DNA from: an uncultured Lachnospiraceae bacterium
GTDB lineage: Bacteria > Bacillota > Clostridia > Lachnospirales > Lachnospiraceae
DNA length: 57,191 bases
Reading direction: 5' to 3'
Assembly: GCA_949132985.1 (NCBI GenBank)
Contig: CASCGD010000008.1
Location: 1-57,191 of the forward strand
Shown here: piece after piece, positions 33,131 to 41,035 of the stretch
How positions within the stretch are numbered: position 1 is the stretch's first letter
How the letters are laid out: each line of letters opens with the position of its first letter
Translations under genes and position numbers: made by a program
Notes under the pieces: generated by a model
Database searches by the model: none
Told to the model about the DNA's origin: nothing
Seen by the model: the letters and a program-made list of their open reading frames with translations, nothing else

Positions 33131-35650
33131 TTATTCCACCTCATAGCTGTCAGACTTAAACACAATCGCAAGAATATGTGCCACCGCACGCCTTAATTCC
33201 TCAATTGTCAGGCTTCCGTCCTCCAATGCCTTCCTGATATTCTCATGGTCGTTCGGAATGCCGGGCATAACCAGATCGTTTCCGGCGCGGATACATCCGG
33301 ATGCCGTACAGTCCTCCCCGTGATGAGTCGTGGTCCAATCCGTCATGATAACACCCTCAAATCCCCATTCATCCCTTGCAGCCTTTGTACACAGGTCATA
33401 ATTATTCGCGGTGTGAATCCCGTTCACCAGATTATAGCTGGTCATGATCGACCACGGCTGGCGCTCAACCACCGCATGCTCAAACCCTTTGAGATAAATC
33501 TCACGCAGCGCACGCTCGGAGAGTACACTGTCGGAGCCCATACGGTTATCCTCCTGATTGTTGCAGGCAAAATGCTTGATGGTCGTGCCGACGCCTCCAT
33601 CCTCCTGCACACCCTTCGTCATCGCACCTGCCAGACGGCCGCTGAGCAGCGGGTCCTCCGAATAATACTCAAAATTGCGTCCGCAAAGGGGATTCCGGTG
33701 GATGTTCATGCCCGGCGCCAGCCAAAGTGTAACGCCAAATTCCTTCAGCTCCTCCGCAACCGCTTTTCCAACCTCCTCTACCAGATTCAAATCCCAGCTC
33801 TGCGCCAGCTGCATGCCGACCGGAAATGCCGTACAGTACTGATAGTACGCTTCTCCTTCCGGCTGCTCTCCGCTGCGGCACAGATAACCATTCTCAATGC
33901 TGGCCGCAAAAGGAAACTGCTGTATGTTACCGTCCTTCACATAGTATGTTTTCGTCAGGCGCAGGCCCGCCGGACCGTCGGCCAGAACGATTGACGCAAC
34001 GCCCTTGTCCACGGCACACGCGCTGGTCTCTGCTGCTGAACCGGGAACCATATTTCCCGCAGCCCCCAGGGCACCCTGCGCTTTTCCCGGATCACCGGTC
34101 ACAAGCTGAATCATCTGCTCCGTGCTGAGTGCATCCACCTCCTTCCAGATCTCGGGGGCAATCCGCTTATCCTCCACGCCATAGCGAACATAATGGCTTG
34201 TCAGAAGCATCTCCGTCGGAACAACAATTGCCGGATTCTTATACACACTGCCATGCCACTCGGCACGCCGCGCCAGCACGCGCTCCCGCGGGCATTCCAG
34301 CTCTTTGATCTCCTCCTTCGGTGTGCAGATATGTTCGGTCTTTGTCAGCAAAATATGCTTTGTAAGCTCCACAGATGCCGAAAACTTTGCACTTTCCAGA
34401 CTATTTCCCATGAAAAATCCATAGGTTCCGCAATCCATCTGCCAGCCCGGCTCTTTATCGCTGTAGGAGGCGAGTGAATAAATCGGGATGATAATCTCCA
34501 CATCCTCAAATTTGCCCGGTGCAATCTCTCCGCTCTTCGTAAATCCCACCAGACGGCGGTATTCCTTGAAAACATTTTTCTGCGGACTGGAGACATAGAT
34601 CTGAACGACCTCCTTGCCGCTGACCGTTCCGGTATTCGTCACCTCTACCACGATACGCACGGATGCCCACTTGGAATTGGGCTTGATAAAGCTCAAATGC
34701 ACCATCCGCAGCGCAAAGCTGGTGTAGGACAGCCCAAAGCCGAAGCTGTAGCGCACCGGCACCTCAAAGGTGTCAAAATAACGGTAGCCCACGTAAATGC
34801 CTTCACCATAGTGCTCCACAGAGGTGTCGCCGCTTCTGTGGGAAAAAGTGTCCGCATTCGGATAGTCCTCATAGTGATAGGGCCAGCTGTCAGTCAGCTT
34901 TGCGCTGGGCGTAACGGCACCGCTTAAAATATCCGCCAGCGCATGACCGGCCTCCATACCGGGCTGCCCCATATAGATCAGTCCCTTAATCTGAGGCAGC
35001 TCATCCATAAAGGAAAGATCAATCAAGCCGCCGGAGTTTATAACCACAAGCACACGCTCCTGCTGCGCGCACAGTGTTTTAAGCGCCTCCGTTTCCTCAT
35101 CACTAAGAAGATAATCTCCCTTGCTGTAAGTCCGATCCTTCGCCTCCCCCGCAATGCGGGCAATCACGTAAATGGCCGCATCACTTTCCACCGGTGTCGG
35201 CAGCGCTCCCGCCGGAAGCTCAAACTGATGGCTCGCATAGGCATTGAACATAGGCTCCGGCTCTCCTGCCGCCGTGCGCGCCTCCTCGTCCTTCCAGATT
35301 TCCTCACGCCACTGCTCCCTTGCCTTTCTGTAGCAGTCCTTATAGCCCTCAATCCAGTCCTCGCTTACAATCGTAAATCCGGCCGCCTTCAAGCCCTCAT
35401 AAACATTCACGGTCTCTCTGGAATTGACGTCGCCTGAGCCGGTGCCGCCCTTGATGGTCGCCACCGCGCCTGCGCCGTAAAGCGCCAGTCTTGTCCCCTC
35501 CTTAAAGGGCAGAAACCCGTCCTCGTTTTTCAAAAGCACCATACCGTCCGCCGCCGCGCGACGCGCGATCTGGCGATGTGCCGCCTCATAATCCCTCGGC
35601 TCCTGTGCCGTTGTCCCCGAAAACGTGTAGGCTTTGATTTTTCTCTCCAT
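33131..35650 (-). CDS. GH3 glycoside hydrolase with permuted domain order
   Basis: A probable beta-glucosidase-type exo-glycosidase, 839 residues, without a signal peptide, so intracellular. The domain order is reversed from most GH3 enzymes. The (alpha/beta)6 domain comes first (about 25-260; AADGMVLLKNEDGFLPF, VVINSGGLIDLSF). A fibronectin III-like domain follows (about 310-420; VEVTNTGTVSGKEVVQIYVS). The TIM barrel is last (about 510-830; ADGPAGLRL, NIHRNPLCGRNFEYYSEDP, TIKHFACNNQE). The expected nucleophile is Asp771 in VIMTDWTT. The substrate is unknown. ATG follows AAGGAG. Confidence 0.9.
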   Translation of the reverse strand: MERKIKAYTFSGTTAQEPRDYEAAHRQIARRAAADGMVLLKNEDGFLPFKEGTRLALYGAGAVATIKGGTGSGDVNSRETVNVYEGLKAAGFTIVSEDWIEGYKDCYRKAREQWREEIWKDEEARTAAGEPEPMFNAYASHQFELPAGALPTPVESDAAIYVIARIAGEAKDRTYSKGDYLLSDEETEALKTLCAQQERVLVVINSGGLIDLSFMDELPQIKGLIYMGQPGMEAGHALADILSGAVTPSAKLTDSWPYHYEDYPNADTFSHRSGDTSVEHYGEGIYVGYRYFDTFEVPVRYSFGFGLSYTSFALRMVHLSFIKPNSKWASVRIVVEVTNTGTVSGKEVVQIYVSSPQKNVFKEYRRLVGFTKSGEIAPGKFEDVEIIIPIYSLASYSDKEPGWQMDCGTYGFFMGNSLESAKFSASVELTKHILLTKTEHICTPKEEIKELECPRERVLARRAEWHGSVYKNPAIVVPTEMLLTSHYVRYGVEDKRIAPEIWKEVDALSTEQMIQLVTGDPGKAQGALGAAGNMVPGSAAETSACAVDKGVASIVLADGPAGLRLTKTYYVKDGNIQQFPFAASIENGYLCRSGEQPEGEAYYQYCTAFPVGMQLAQSWDLNLVEEVGKAVAEELKEFGVTLWLAPGMNIHRNPLCGRNFEYYSEDPLLSGRLAGAMTKGVQEDGGVGTTIKHFACNNQEDNRMGSDSVLSERALREIYLKGFEHAVVERQPWSIMTSYNLVNGIHTANNYDLCTKAARDEWGFEGVIMTDWTTTHHGEDCTASGCIRAGNDLVMPGIPNDHENIRKALEDGSLTIEELRRAVAHILAIVFKSDSYEVE

Positions 35651-35668
35651 AAGTTATATCTCCTTTCT

Positions 35669-36394
35669 TTACCTGCTTTTTGGCATCCAGTCCTCGAATC
35701 CTGCCCCACAGATGGCCGTGAAAATGCGCGCCCCGACCTCCGGGTCATCCTGCCGAAGCTTCCCGAGCGTACGCCGTATCTCTTCTCTCGCACTGTTTTT
35801 ATCCGCCGGACAGCTGTTTTTCACAACCGGAAGTCCGTATTTGCTGCAAAATCCCCGGATTCTCGCCTCGGGAACAAGCATCATCGGGCGGATCAGCACA
35901 AGCCCCGTGCGCTCCAGCACATACTGCGGGGAAAGGCTCGCAATCCTGCCCTCCTTTGTCAGGGACAACAGAAACGTCTCCACAAAATCATCTCTGTGAT
36001 GGGCGTAAGCGATCCTGTTGCATCCCAGAGCGATGGCACGCTCATTCAGCGCGCCCTTGCGCAGCTTGGCGCACAGCGAGCAGGGATGCTTTTCCTTCCG
36101 CTCATCGAACACGATCTGCGCGACCTGCGTCTTCACCAGCTCATAGGGCACACCCAGCGTTTCGCAGAGCCTTCGCACCGGTTCAAAGTCCATGTCCGGC
36201 CAGCCGAGATGTACGGTGATTGCGGTCAGTGAAAACTTTTTCGGATAAAACCGCCGCAGTCCCGCCAGCGCGTAAAGAAGCGTCAGTGAATCCTTCCCTC
36301 CTGAAATGCCCACCGCAATATGGTCACCCTCCTGAATCATCCCGTAAGCGTCAATCGATTTTCTCACATAACTGTAAAGTTTTTGCAGCTCCAT
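35669..36394 (-). CDS. TtcA-like PP-loop tRNA thiolation protein
   Basis: The 241-residue N-type PP-loop ATPase resembles TtcA, which makes 2-thiocytidine in tRNA with an iron-sulfur cluster. The PP-loop is SGGKDS (31-36). Cluster ligands are Cys105 and Cys108 (HPCSLCAKLRKG) with Cys195 (KNSCPADKN). AYAHHRDDFVET is the conserved central motif. TtcA subfamilies vary in their tRNA target, so the exact modification is inferred. It starts upstream of the GH3 gene with an 18-nt gap, possibly co-transcribed. Confidence 0.85.
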   Translation of the reverse strand: MELQKLYSYVRKSIDAYGMIQEGDHIAVGISGGKDSLTLLYALAGLRRFYPKKFSLTAITVHLGWPDMDFEPVRRLCETLGVPYELVKTQVAQIVFDERKEKHPCSLCAKLRKGALNERAIALGCNRIAYAHHRDDFVETFLLSLTKEGRIASLSPQYVLERTGLVLIRPMMLVPEARIRGFCSKYGLPVVKNSCPADKNSAREEIRRTLGKLRQDDPEVGARIFTAICGAGFEDWMPKSR

Positions 36395-36480
36395 GTTTCT
36401 ATTTTAATATAGGATGTACGTGAGCGCAAGCCGTTCCTCCCCTAAAATATCATAGCCCCTTCCGGAATCCGGGCAGCAAT

Positions 36481-36639
36481 TATTACTCCGGCGGTTAAAT
36501 GTCGACGAATTTTACACAGAATATTTTTTCATCTGCAAGGCGCAAGAAGGCGGCGTAGCGGGGCTTCGTCATCGGATGACAACGTAGCAGATGAAAATTC
36601 AGGCAAGTAAAAACATCGACATTTACCGCCGGAATAATA
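36481..36639. repeat. MITE-like palindromic element
   Basis: The approximately 159-bp element has terminal inverted repeats: TATTACTCCGGCGGTTAAAT on the left pairs with ATTTACCGCCGGAATAATA on the right. An inner pair is TTTTTCATCTGC / GCAGATGAAAA. The whole can fold into a long imperfect hairpin. A decayed end occurs at 2240-2286. No coding capacity. It occupies most of the 352-bp gap 36395-36746. Confidence 0.7.
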
Positions 36640-36675
36640 TTTAAGCCGGAAAGCAGAAGCCTCTGCCATCCGGCT
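36640..36675 (-). terminator. Terminator of the ribU operon
   Basis: Stem AGCCGGA-GCAGA / TCTGC-TCCGGCT lies about 70 nt past the creatininase-family stop. On the minus strand it is followed by TAAATATTATT, a weak U-rich tail. Confidence 0.5.
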
Positions 36676-36746
36676 GTTTCAGTTTACACAGGCATCAGCT
36701 CCGATGCCGCTGTTTTGTATTTCATTTCACATTTCCGTCAAGTTCC

Positions 36747-37541
36747 TTAGTTTTTCCACTGACGGATCTCCAGCAGTCCCGGCACAAGCGCCTTTGCGCT
36801 TGTCCGCAAAATAATGCGTCCCTTTTCTGCCGTCGCGCCGGAGGGGTCTCCGCCGATGCCGATGGGCCTTCCGTCCTTCGTTTTCCAATCCTCGGACACC
36901 CAGCCGATGGAAACGCTGCCGTAGGGAAGCAGCGCTTTGTTGTCCGCAAAAGGTTTTGGTATGCCCGCCTCACTCGTCTCAAGCTTTACAAGGCTCTCGT
37001 CCACCGCCATCACCATGGAGGTCTCCATCTCGCCGCCGTGGAAATCCCATATATTTCCCTCAGATACAGTCGCTTTCACGTCCGGATGTGAGAATGCACC
37101 CGATGCGAGGATAAAGGGCGCGATGCCAAGCTCGCTGCGCAGCTCTCTGCTGAGTACCTGTATGATCGGCGCGTTGCCGCCGTGGCACACGAGAAATGCC
37201 AGCTTTTCAAAGCCGTGGTGCGCCAGGCTTACCGCAATATCATAGAGCATGTGGTAATAGGTATCCGGCCGCATCGTCACAGAGCCACAGAAGTTTTTGT
37301 GCTCCGTGCTAAGGCCCACCGGAATCACCGGAAAGATGAGCATCGGGAAATCCTCCTCGCCCGCCTCGGCAAGCGCTTCAGTGAGATACCCGCACATTGC
37401 TTCCGCAATGATATCGTCCGTGCCAAGCGGCGCCTGATTGCCGTGCTGCTCCAGCGCGCCCACCGGTATAAGGACGATCGTCTCCTTCTTGTCCACCGCT
37501 TCCATCTCAAGTCTTGTCAAATCTCTGTAATTTCGTATCAT
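36747..37541 (-). CDS. Creatininase-family amidohydrolase in an FMN-riboswitch operon
   Basis: The 264-residue protein has the complete metal site of the creatininase/ArfB/MftE family: Glu31 and His33 (GALEQHG), Asp42 (PLGTDD), His120 (CHGGNAP) and His168/Glu171 (FHGGEMETS). Family members open creatinine, deformylate a riboflavin/F420 precursor in archaea (ArfB), or cleave the mycofactocin precursor. The ATG at 37541 overlaps the ribU stop by 4 nt (ATGA), with GGGAG 8 nt upstream. Translation coupling to a flavin transporter behind an FMN riboswitch suggests a flavin-related substrate; that is inference. Confidence 0.88.
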   Translation of the reverse strand: MIRNYRDLTRLEMEAVDKKETIVLIPVGALEQHGNQAPLGTDDIIAEAMCGYLTEALAEAGEEDFPMLIFPVIPVGLSTEHKNFCGSVTMRPDTYYHMLYDIAVSLAHHGFEKLAFLVCHGGNAPIIQVLSRELRSELGIAPFILASGAFSHPDVKATVSEGNIWDFHGGEMETSMVMAVDESLVKLETSEAGIPKPFADNKALLPYGSVSIGWVSEDWKTKDGRPIGIGGDPSGATAEKGRIILRTSAKALVPGLLEIRQWKN

Positions 37542-38161
37542 GACATGATCTCCCGTCTCACAAAGCTGACATGGCAAAGGCGCTCAAACAGAATATATCC
37601 AACCAGATAGTTCAGGCTGACCTTCAACACATTAAACGGAACCGTCGCCAGCACAATAAAGCTCGTCAGATTGTGGATCGCGGGATTGACCTGCGCTACA
37701 ACCTTAATCAGCTCATCCATCGGAAGCCCCATCGCCGTAGCGTAAAGCGGAAGCGTGATAAATGCGTTGATAAAACAGGAAACCGCCACGCGGATAGGCA
37801 TGCTCACGATCATCGCAGTAATACCGGCCTTTCTCGTCTTTCCCATTTTTTTATAGATCAGCCAGATCGGAACTACAAACAGCACGATGCCGATCAAATT
37901 GGCAAACTCACCCACATACATACTGTTCGTTCCCACCGTCACCAGCTTAATCAAAACCTTGATAACCTCCACGCTGGCCGCCGGCACCGGTCCGAGCAAA
38001 AACAGCGCAATTACAGAGGGGACGTCCGAAAAATCTACCTTATAGAAAGGAGGCATCATCGGAACCGAAATCTCCAATGACATCAGAACGCCCGCCAGAG
38101 CGGCAAGCATTGCCGTGTAGATCATGGTCTGTGTGCTCCAGATTTTTTTCCCGTTGTTCAT
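37538..38161 (-). CDS. ribU: Riboflavin ECF transporter substrate-binding subunit
   Basis: RibU is the membrane S-component that binds riboflavin and works with the shared EcfT/EcfAA' module, not encoded here. The 207 residues form about five to six membrane helices. The signature of RibU is visible in the N-terminal part: AALAGVLMSLEISVPMMPPF followed by YKVDFSDVPSVIALFLLGP. The ATG follows GGGGAGG by 8 nt. The identification is strongly backed by the FMN riboswitch and terminator in its leader. Confidence 0.93.
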   Translation of the reverse strand: MNNGKKIWSTQTMIYTAMLAALAGVLMSLEISVPMMPPFYKVDFSDVPSVIALFLLGPVPAASVEVIKVLIKLVTVGTNSMYVGEFANLIGIVLFVVPIWLIYKKMGKTRKAGITAMIVSMPIRVAVSCFINAFITLPLYATAMGLPMDELIKVVAQVNPAIHNLTSFIVLATVPFNVLKVSLNYLVGYILFERLCHVSFVRREIMS

Positions 38162-38251
38162 CGTTAGAACCTCCCCGACTATAAAATTTTTTTCAACAGA
38201 AGCTCTAAATTCTTACGATAAAATTTGCAACCGAACAGTGGAAAAATCCCC

Positions 38252-38316
38252 CTGCCCGCAGCGCGGGACGCATGCTGCGTCAGCAACTCATTTCCTGATG
38301 CTCCCTGCGCATAAAA
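38252..38316 (+). repeat. Dispersed repeat family D, copy 2
   Basis: CCTGCCCGCAGCGCGGGACG, CATGCTGC, GCAA and CTGCGCATAAAA match 29570-29642 in order. It lies in the ribU leader between the riboswitch terminator and the start codon. The surrounding 38162-38251 has only the ribosome-binding site. Confidence 0.55.
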
Positions 38317-38341
38317 AAATCCCAAACCACCGGGGTTTGAG
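38313..38341 (-). terminator. Riboswitch-controlled terminator of ribU
   Basis: On the minus strand CTCAAACCCCGG-TGGTTTGGG forms a short stem (CAAACC / GGTTTG) and is followed by seven T residues. It lies about 90 nt beyond the FMN aptamer, as expected for transcriptional attenuation. Confidence 0.75.
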
Positions 38342-38431
38342 ATCTGCGTTCATGTGCTCCACGTTTCCATCGAGCGCTAACCATGAATATTCGTAACCGT
38401 TTCATGTCGTATCCTAAATTAAACCGTTACG

Positions 38432-38572
38432 ATTTTCTTCTCTCATCCAGACTATAACTGTCGGTATCGGAATCTCACCGATTCATGCCCATATCAAATC
38501 CTGATCCGTATCTGACAATGGCTCGCGGACTATGCCGCCGGTAGGGAATCTCACCCTGCCCCGAAGAATTTA
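38432..38572 (-). ncRNA. FMN riboswitch (RFN element)
   Basis: Read on the minus strand, the conserved RFN pieces occur in order: CTTCGGGGCAGGGTG, ATTCCC-ACCGGCGG, AGTCCGCGAGCC, GGATCAGGATTTGAT, TCGGTGAGATTCCGA, ACCGACAGT, and GTCTGGATGAGAGAAG. FMN binding is expected to favour the downstream terminator and switch off ribU and the creatininase-like gene. Confidence 0.96.
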
Positions 38573-38592
38573 TTCGTTTCTGTCTGGTATCT

Positions 38593-38621
38593 ATCATAGC
38601 ACGGTGCGGCACATGTGTCAA
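38593..38621 (-). promoter_or_regulatory. Sigma-A promoter of the riboswitch operon
   Basis: On the minus strand TTGACA (38621-38616), a 17-nt spacer and TATGAT (38598-38593) lie immediately upstream of the RFN element. A plus-strand TATAAT at 38716-38721 probably serves the divergent kinase gene. Confidence 0.85.
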
Positions 38622-38792
38622 CCGGTTTGACGTAATTTCGGACGTTTGAATTTTTTCAGGATTTTTTTTATGGAAAAGTTTGATAAATCCCTTTTAATTT
38701 CGTAGCCCAATCTGCTATAATTGACCATGCGAAAACGCTCTTTTGTTTGGTTACTTGTGTAGCAACGTTGAACGAAAGCGGAGGAGGGGCAT

Positions 38793-40976
38793 ATGGATTA
38801 TGCAGGGAAACTTTTACTGGCCGGAGAAGGTGCTTTGGCCATTGAGCCGCACGAGCGGAACAGCGGTATACAAAGCGTTCAAAATCTGGAATCTATCATC
38901 AATGAGGGTCTTCGTGTTGCCCTGCTCGAGGAGACGCCGGATCAGTCGCTTTTGGTACTGCTGGAGCATTTGGGGAAAGCACTGAACGGGGAGCGGACCT
39001 ATATATTCGAGCAAAACGAGTCCGGCGGCGATGACAATACCTATGAGTGGGTGGCCGATGGCGTGGCGCCGGAACAGAAAAACCTTCAAAATGTTCCCCC
39101 GGAGGTATGCGCCAGCTGGTATCGGAATTTCAGCGTCGGCGGACATATTGCCATTAAGAACGTGGAGGATATTCAGGAGTCAGAGCCGCTTCAGTATGAA
39201 AACCTGAAACGGCAGGGCATACAGTCCCTTGTGGTGGTTCCCCTGTACGACAGGAAACAAATCATCGGCTTTTACGGCGTGGACAATCCCCCCGTGAAGT
39301 CGCTGGAATACGCGTCGAATATGCTCCAGACGGCCGCGTACTTTATTGTGTCCTCCCTGAAGCGGCGCAATCTGTTCCGGGAGCTTCAGAAACGGAGCTA
39401 TCTGGAGGGGAGGCAGAGCCTGAAGGGCATTCTGGAGGGGGCCAGAACCGGCATCTGGACCATCGAGCTGGAGGAGGGCTGCCAGCCCCGAATGTATGCG
39501 GACCGGACCATGCGGATGCTCCTTGGCGTGCCGGATGACATTGAACCGGAGGAGTGCTACCGGCACTGGTTCGATCGCATTGAGCCGGACTATGTGGAGA
39601 TGGTACAGGAGACGGTACAGGAAATATTGAAGACCGGACGATCCGAGGTGATCTACCCCTGGAATCACCCGAAGCTGGGCAAAATTTATGTCCGCTGCGG
39701 CGGCGTGCCGGATAAAACATTCCAAACGCCGGGCGCCTGCCTGAACGGATACCATCAGGACATCACAGAAACCATGGTGACGAGAAAAAAACAGGAGCAG
39801 ACCATCATGGAGCTTCTGGAACGGGTGAGACAGGCAAACTCGGCAAAGAGTGAATTCCTCTCCTATATGTCCCATGACCTCCGCACGCCCATCAACGGGA
39901 TACTGGGGATGCTGACCATCCTGGAAAAAAGCCAGGATGATCCCGAGCGGCAGAAGGACTGCCAGAGAAAAATCCGTGTGTCGGCAGAGCATCTGCTGTC
40001 TTTGGTGAACGATGTTCTTCAGGTAAGCAATCTGGAGAGCGGGAGGCCGACAGCAGTGGAGGAACCCTTTAGCCTGCGCGGCGTACTGGAGGACTGCATC
40101 ACGATTTTATCCCCTCTTGCTGAAGAGCGGGACGTCCTTCTTGAGCTGGAGACATCAGATTTGCGGCACAACAGGGCAATTGGAAATCCGCTTCACTTAA
40201 AGCAGATTCTGATGGGCGTCATCGACAACGCCCTCAAATATAACCGGCCCGGCGGCTCCGTGTTTGTCCGGGCAAAGGAGACTGATTTCCATGACGGAGT
40301 TGCAAACTGCCGTTTTGTTGTCGAAGATACCGGAATCGGCATTGGGGAAAGTTTTAAGAAGCACATTTTTGAGCCGTTTACCCAGGAGCACCGGGACGCA
40401 CGAACCAACTATAACGGTGTCGGTCTCGGCATGTCCATTGTAAAAAAGCTGGTCGACCAGATGAAAGGGGCCATTACGATAGACAGCCTGCCTGGCAAGG
40501 GGAGCGTTGTTCAAATCATTCTGCCCGTTCGCGTTGATGAGACGTGGAGCGCTCAGCCTGTAAACGAGGCTGAGGATACGCCGGGCGACATTTCCGGGAT
40601 GCGCGTCCTTCTGGTGGAGGACAATAAGATCAACTGCGAAATCGTAGAATATATCCTCAAAGACGCAGGTGCAGAGGTTGTAACCGCAAATGACGGAGCC
40701 GCCGCCGTGGACACGTTTCAAGCAGCCGCTTTGGGAACATTTGACTGTATTCTCATGGACTTGATGATGCCGGTGATGAGCGGATTTGAAGCAGCCAGGG
40801 TGATCCGCGGCCTGAATCAGGCGGACGCCAAAACCGTTCCTATCATAGCGCTGTCGGCAAACGCATTTGACGAGGATATCGCACTGGCGAAGGATGCCGG
40901 TATGAATGCTCATCTGGCAAAGCCCGTGGACATTCACAAAATGTTCCAGGTTATGAGCAGACTGCGGCGCAACTAG
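38793..40976 (+). CDS. Cytosolic hybrid sensor histidine kinase (GAF-PAS-HK-REC)
   Basis: The 727-residue protein has no membrane helix. A GAF-like domain covers about 30-190, ending VVPLYDRKQIIGFYGVDNP. A PAS-like domain covers about 205-330 (YADRTMRMLLGVPDDIEPEE). The HisKA box has His361 (SHDLRTPINGIL), and the ATPase domain has NALKYN, DTGIGIG and GVGLGMSIV. The C-terminal receiver has Asp656 (CILMDLMMPVMSG). It likely senses a cytoplasmic signal; ligand and output are unknown. The ATG follows GGAGGAGG. A second hybrid kinase follows 59 nt later. Confidence 0.93.
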   Translation: MDYAGKLLLAGEGALAIEPHERNSGIQSVQNLESIINEGLRVALLEETPDQSLLVLLEHLGKALNGERTYIFEQNESGGDDNTYEWVADGVAPEQKNLQNVPPEVCASWYRNFSVGGHIAIKNVEDIQESEPLQYENLKRQGIQSLVVVPLYDRKQIIGFYGVDNPPVKSLEYASNMLQTAAYFIVSSLKRRNLFRELQKRSYLEGRQSLKGILEGARTGIWTIELEEGCQPRMYADRTMRMLLGVPDDIEPEECYRHWFDRIEPDYVEMVQETVQEILKTGRSEVIYPWNHPKLGKIYVRCGGVPDKTFQTPGACLNGYHQDITETMVTRKKQEQTIMELLERVRQANSAKSEFLSYMSHDLRTPINGILGMLTILEKSQDDPERQKDCQRKIRVSAEHLLSLVNDVLQVSNLESGRPTAVEEPFSLRGVLEDCITILSPLAEERDVLLELETSDLRHNRAIGNPLHLKQILMGVIDNALKYNRPGGSVFVRAKETDFHDGVANCRFVVEDTGIGIGESFKKHIFEPFTQEHRDARTNYNGVGLGMSIVKKLVDQMKGAITIDSLPGKGSVVQIILPVRVDETWSAQPVNEAEDTPGDISGMRVLLVEDNKINCEIVEYILKDAGAEVVTANDGAAAVDTFQAAALGTFDCILMDLMMPVMSGFEAARVIRGLNQADAKTVPIIALSANAFDEDIALAKDAGMNAHLAKPVDIHKMFQVMSRLRRN

Positions 40977-41035
40977 GATGGTGTCCTGCGCGCAGATGAC
41001 ATAAATTTATGAATCATTGTGGAGATAGAAAGAAT

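Noticed and set aside
39180..39992. A 270-codon open frame antisense to the first hybrid kinase
   Set aside because: Shadow of the kinase; composition and lack of a start signal argue against it.
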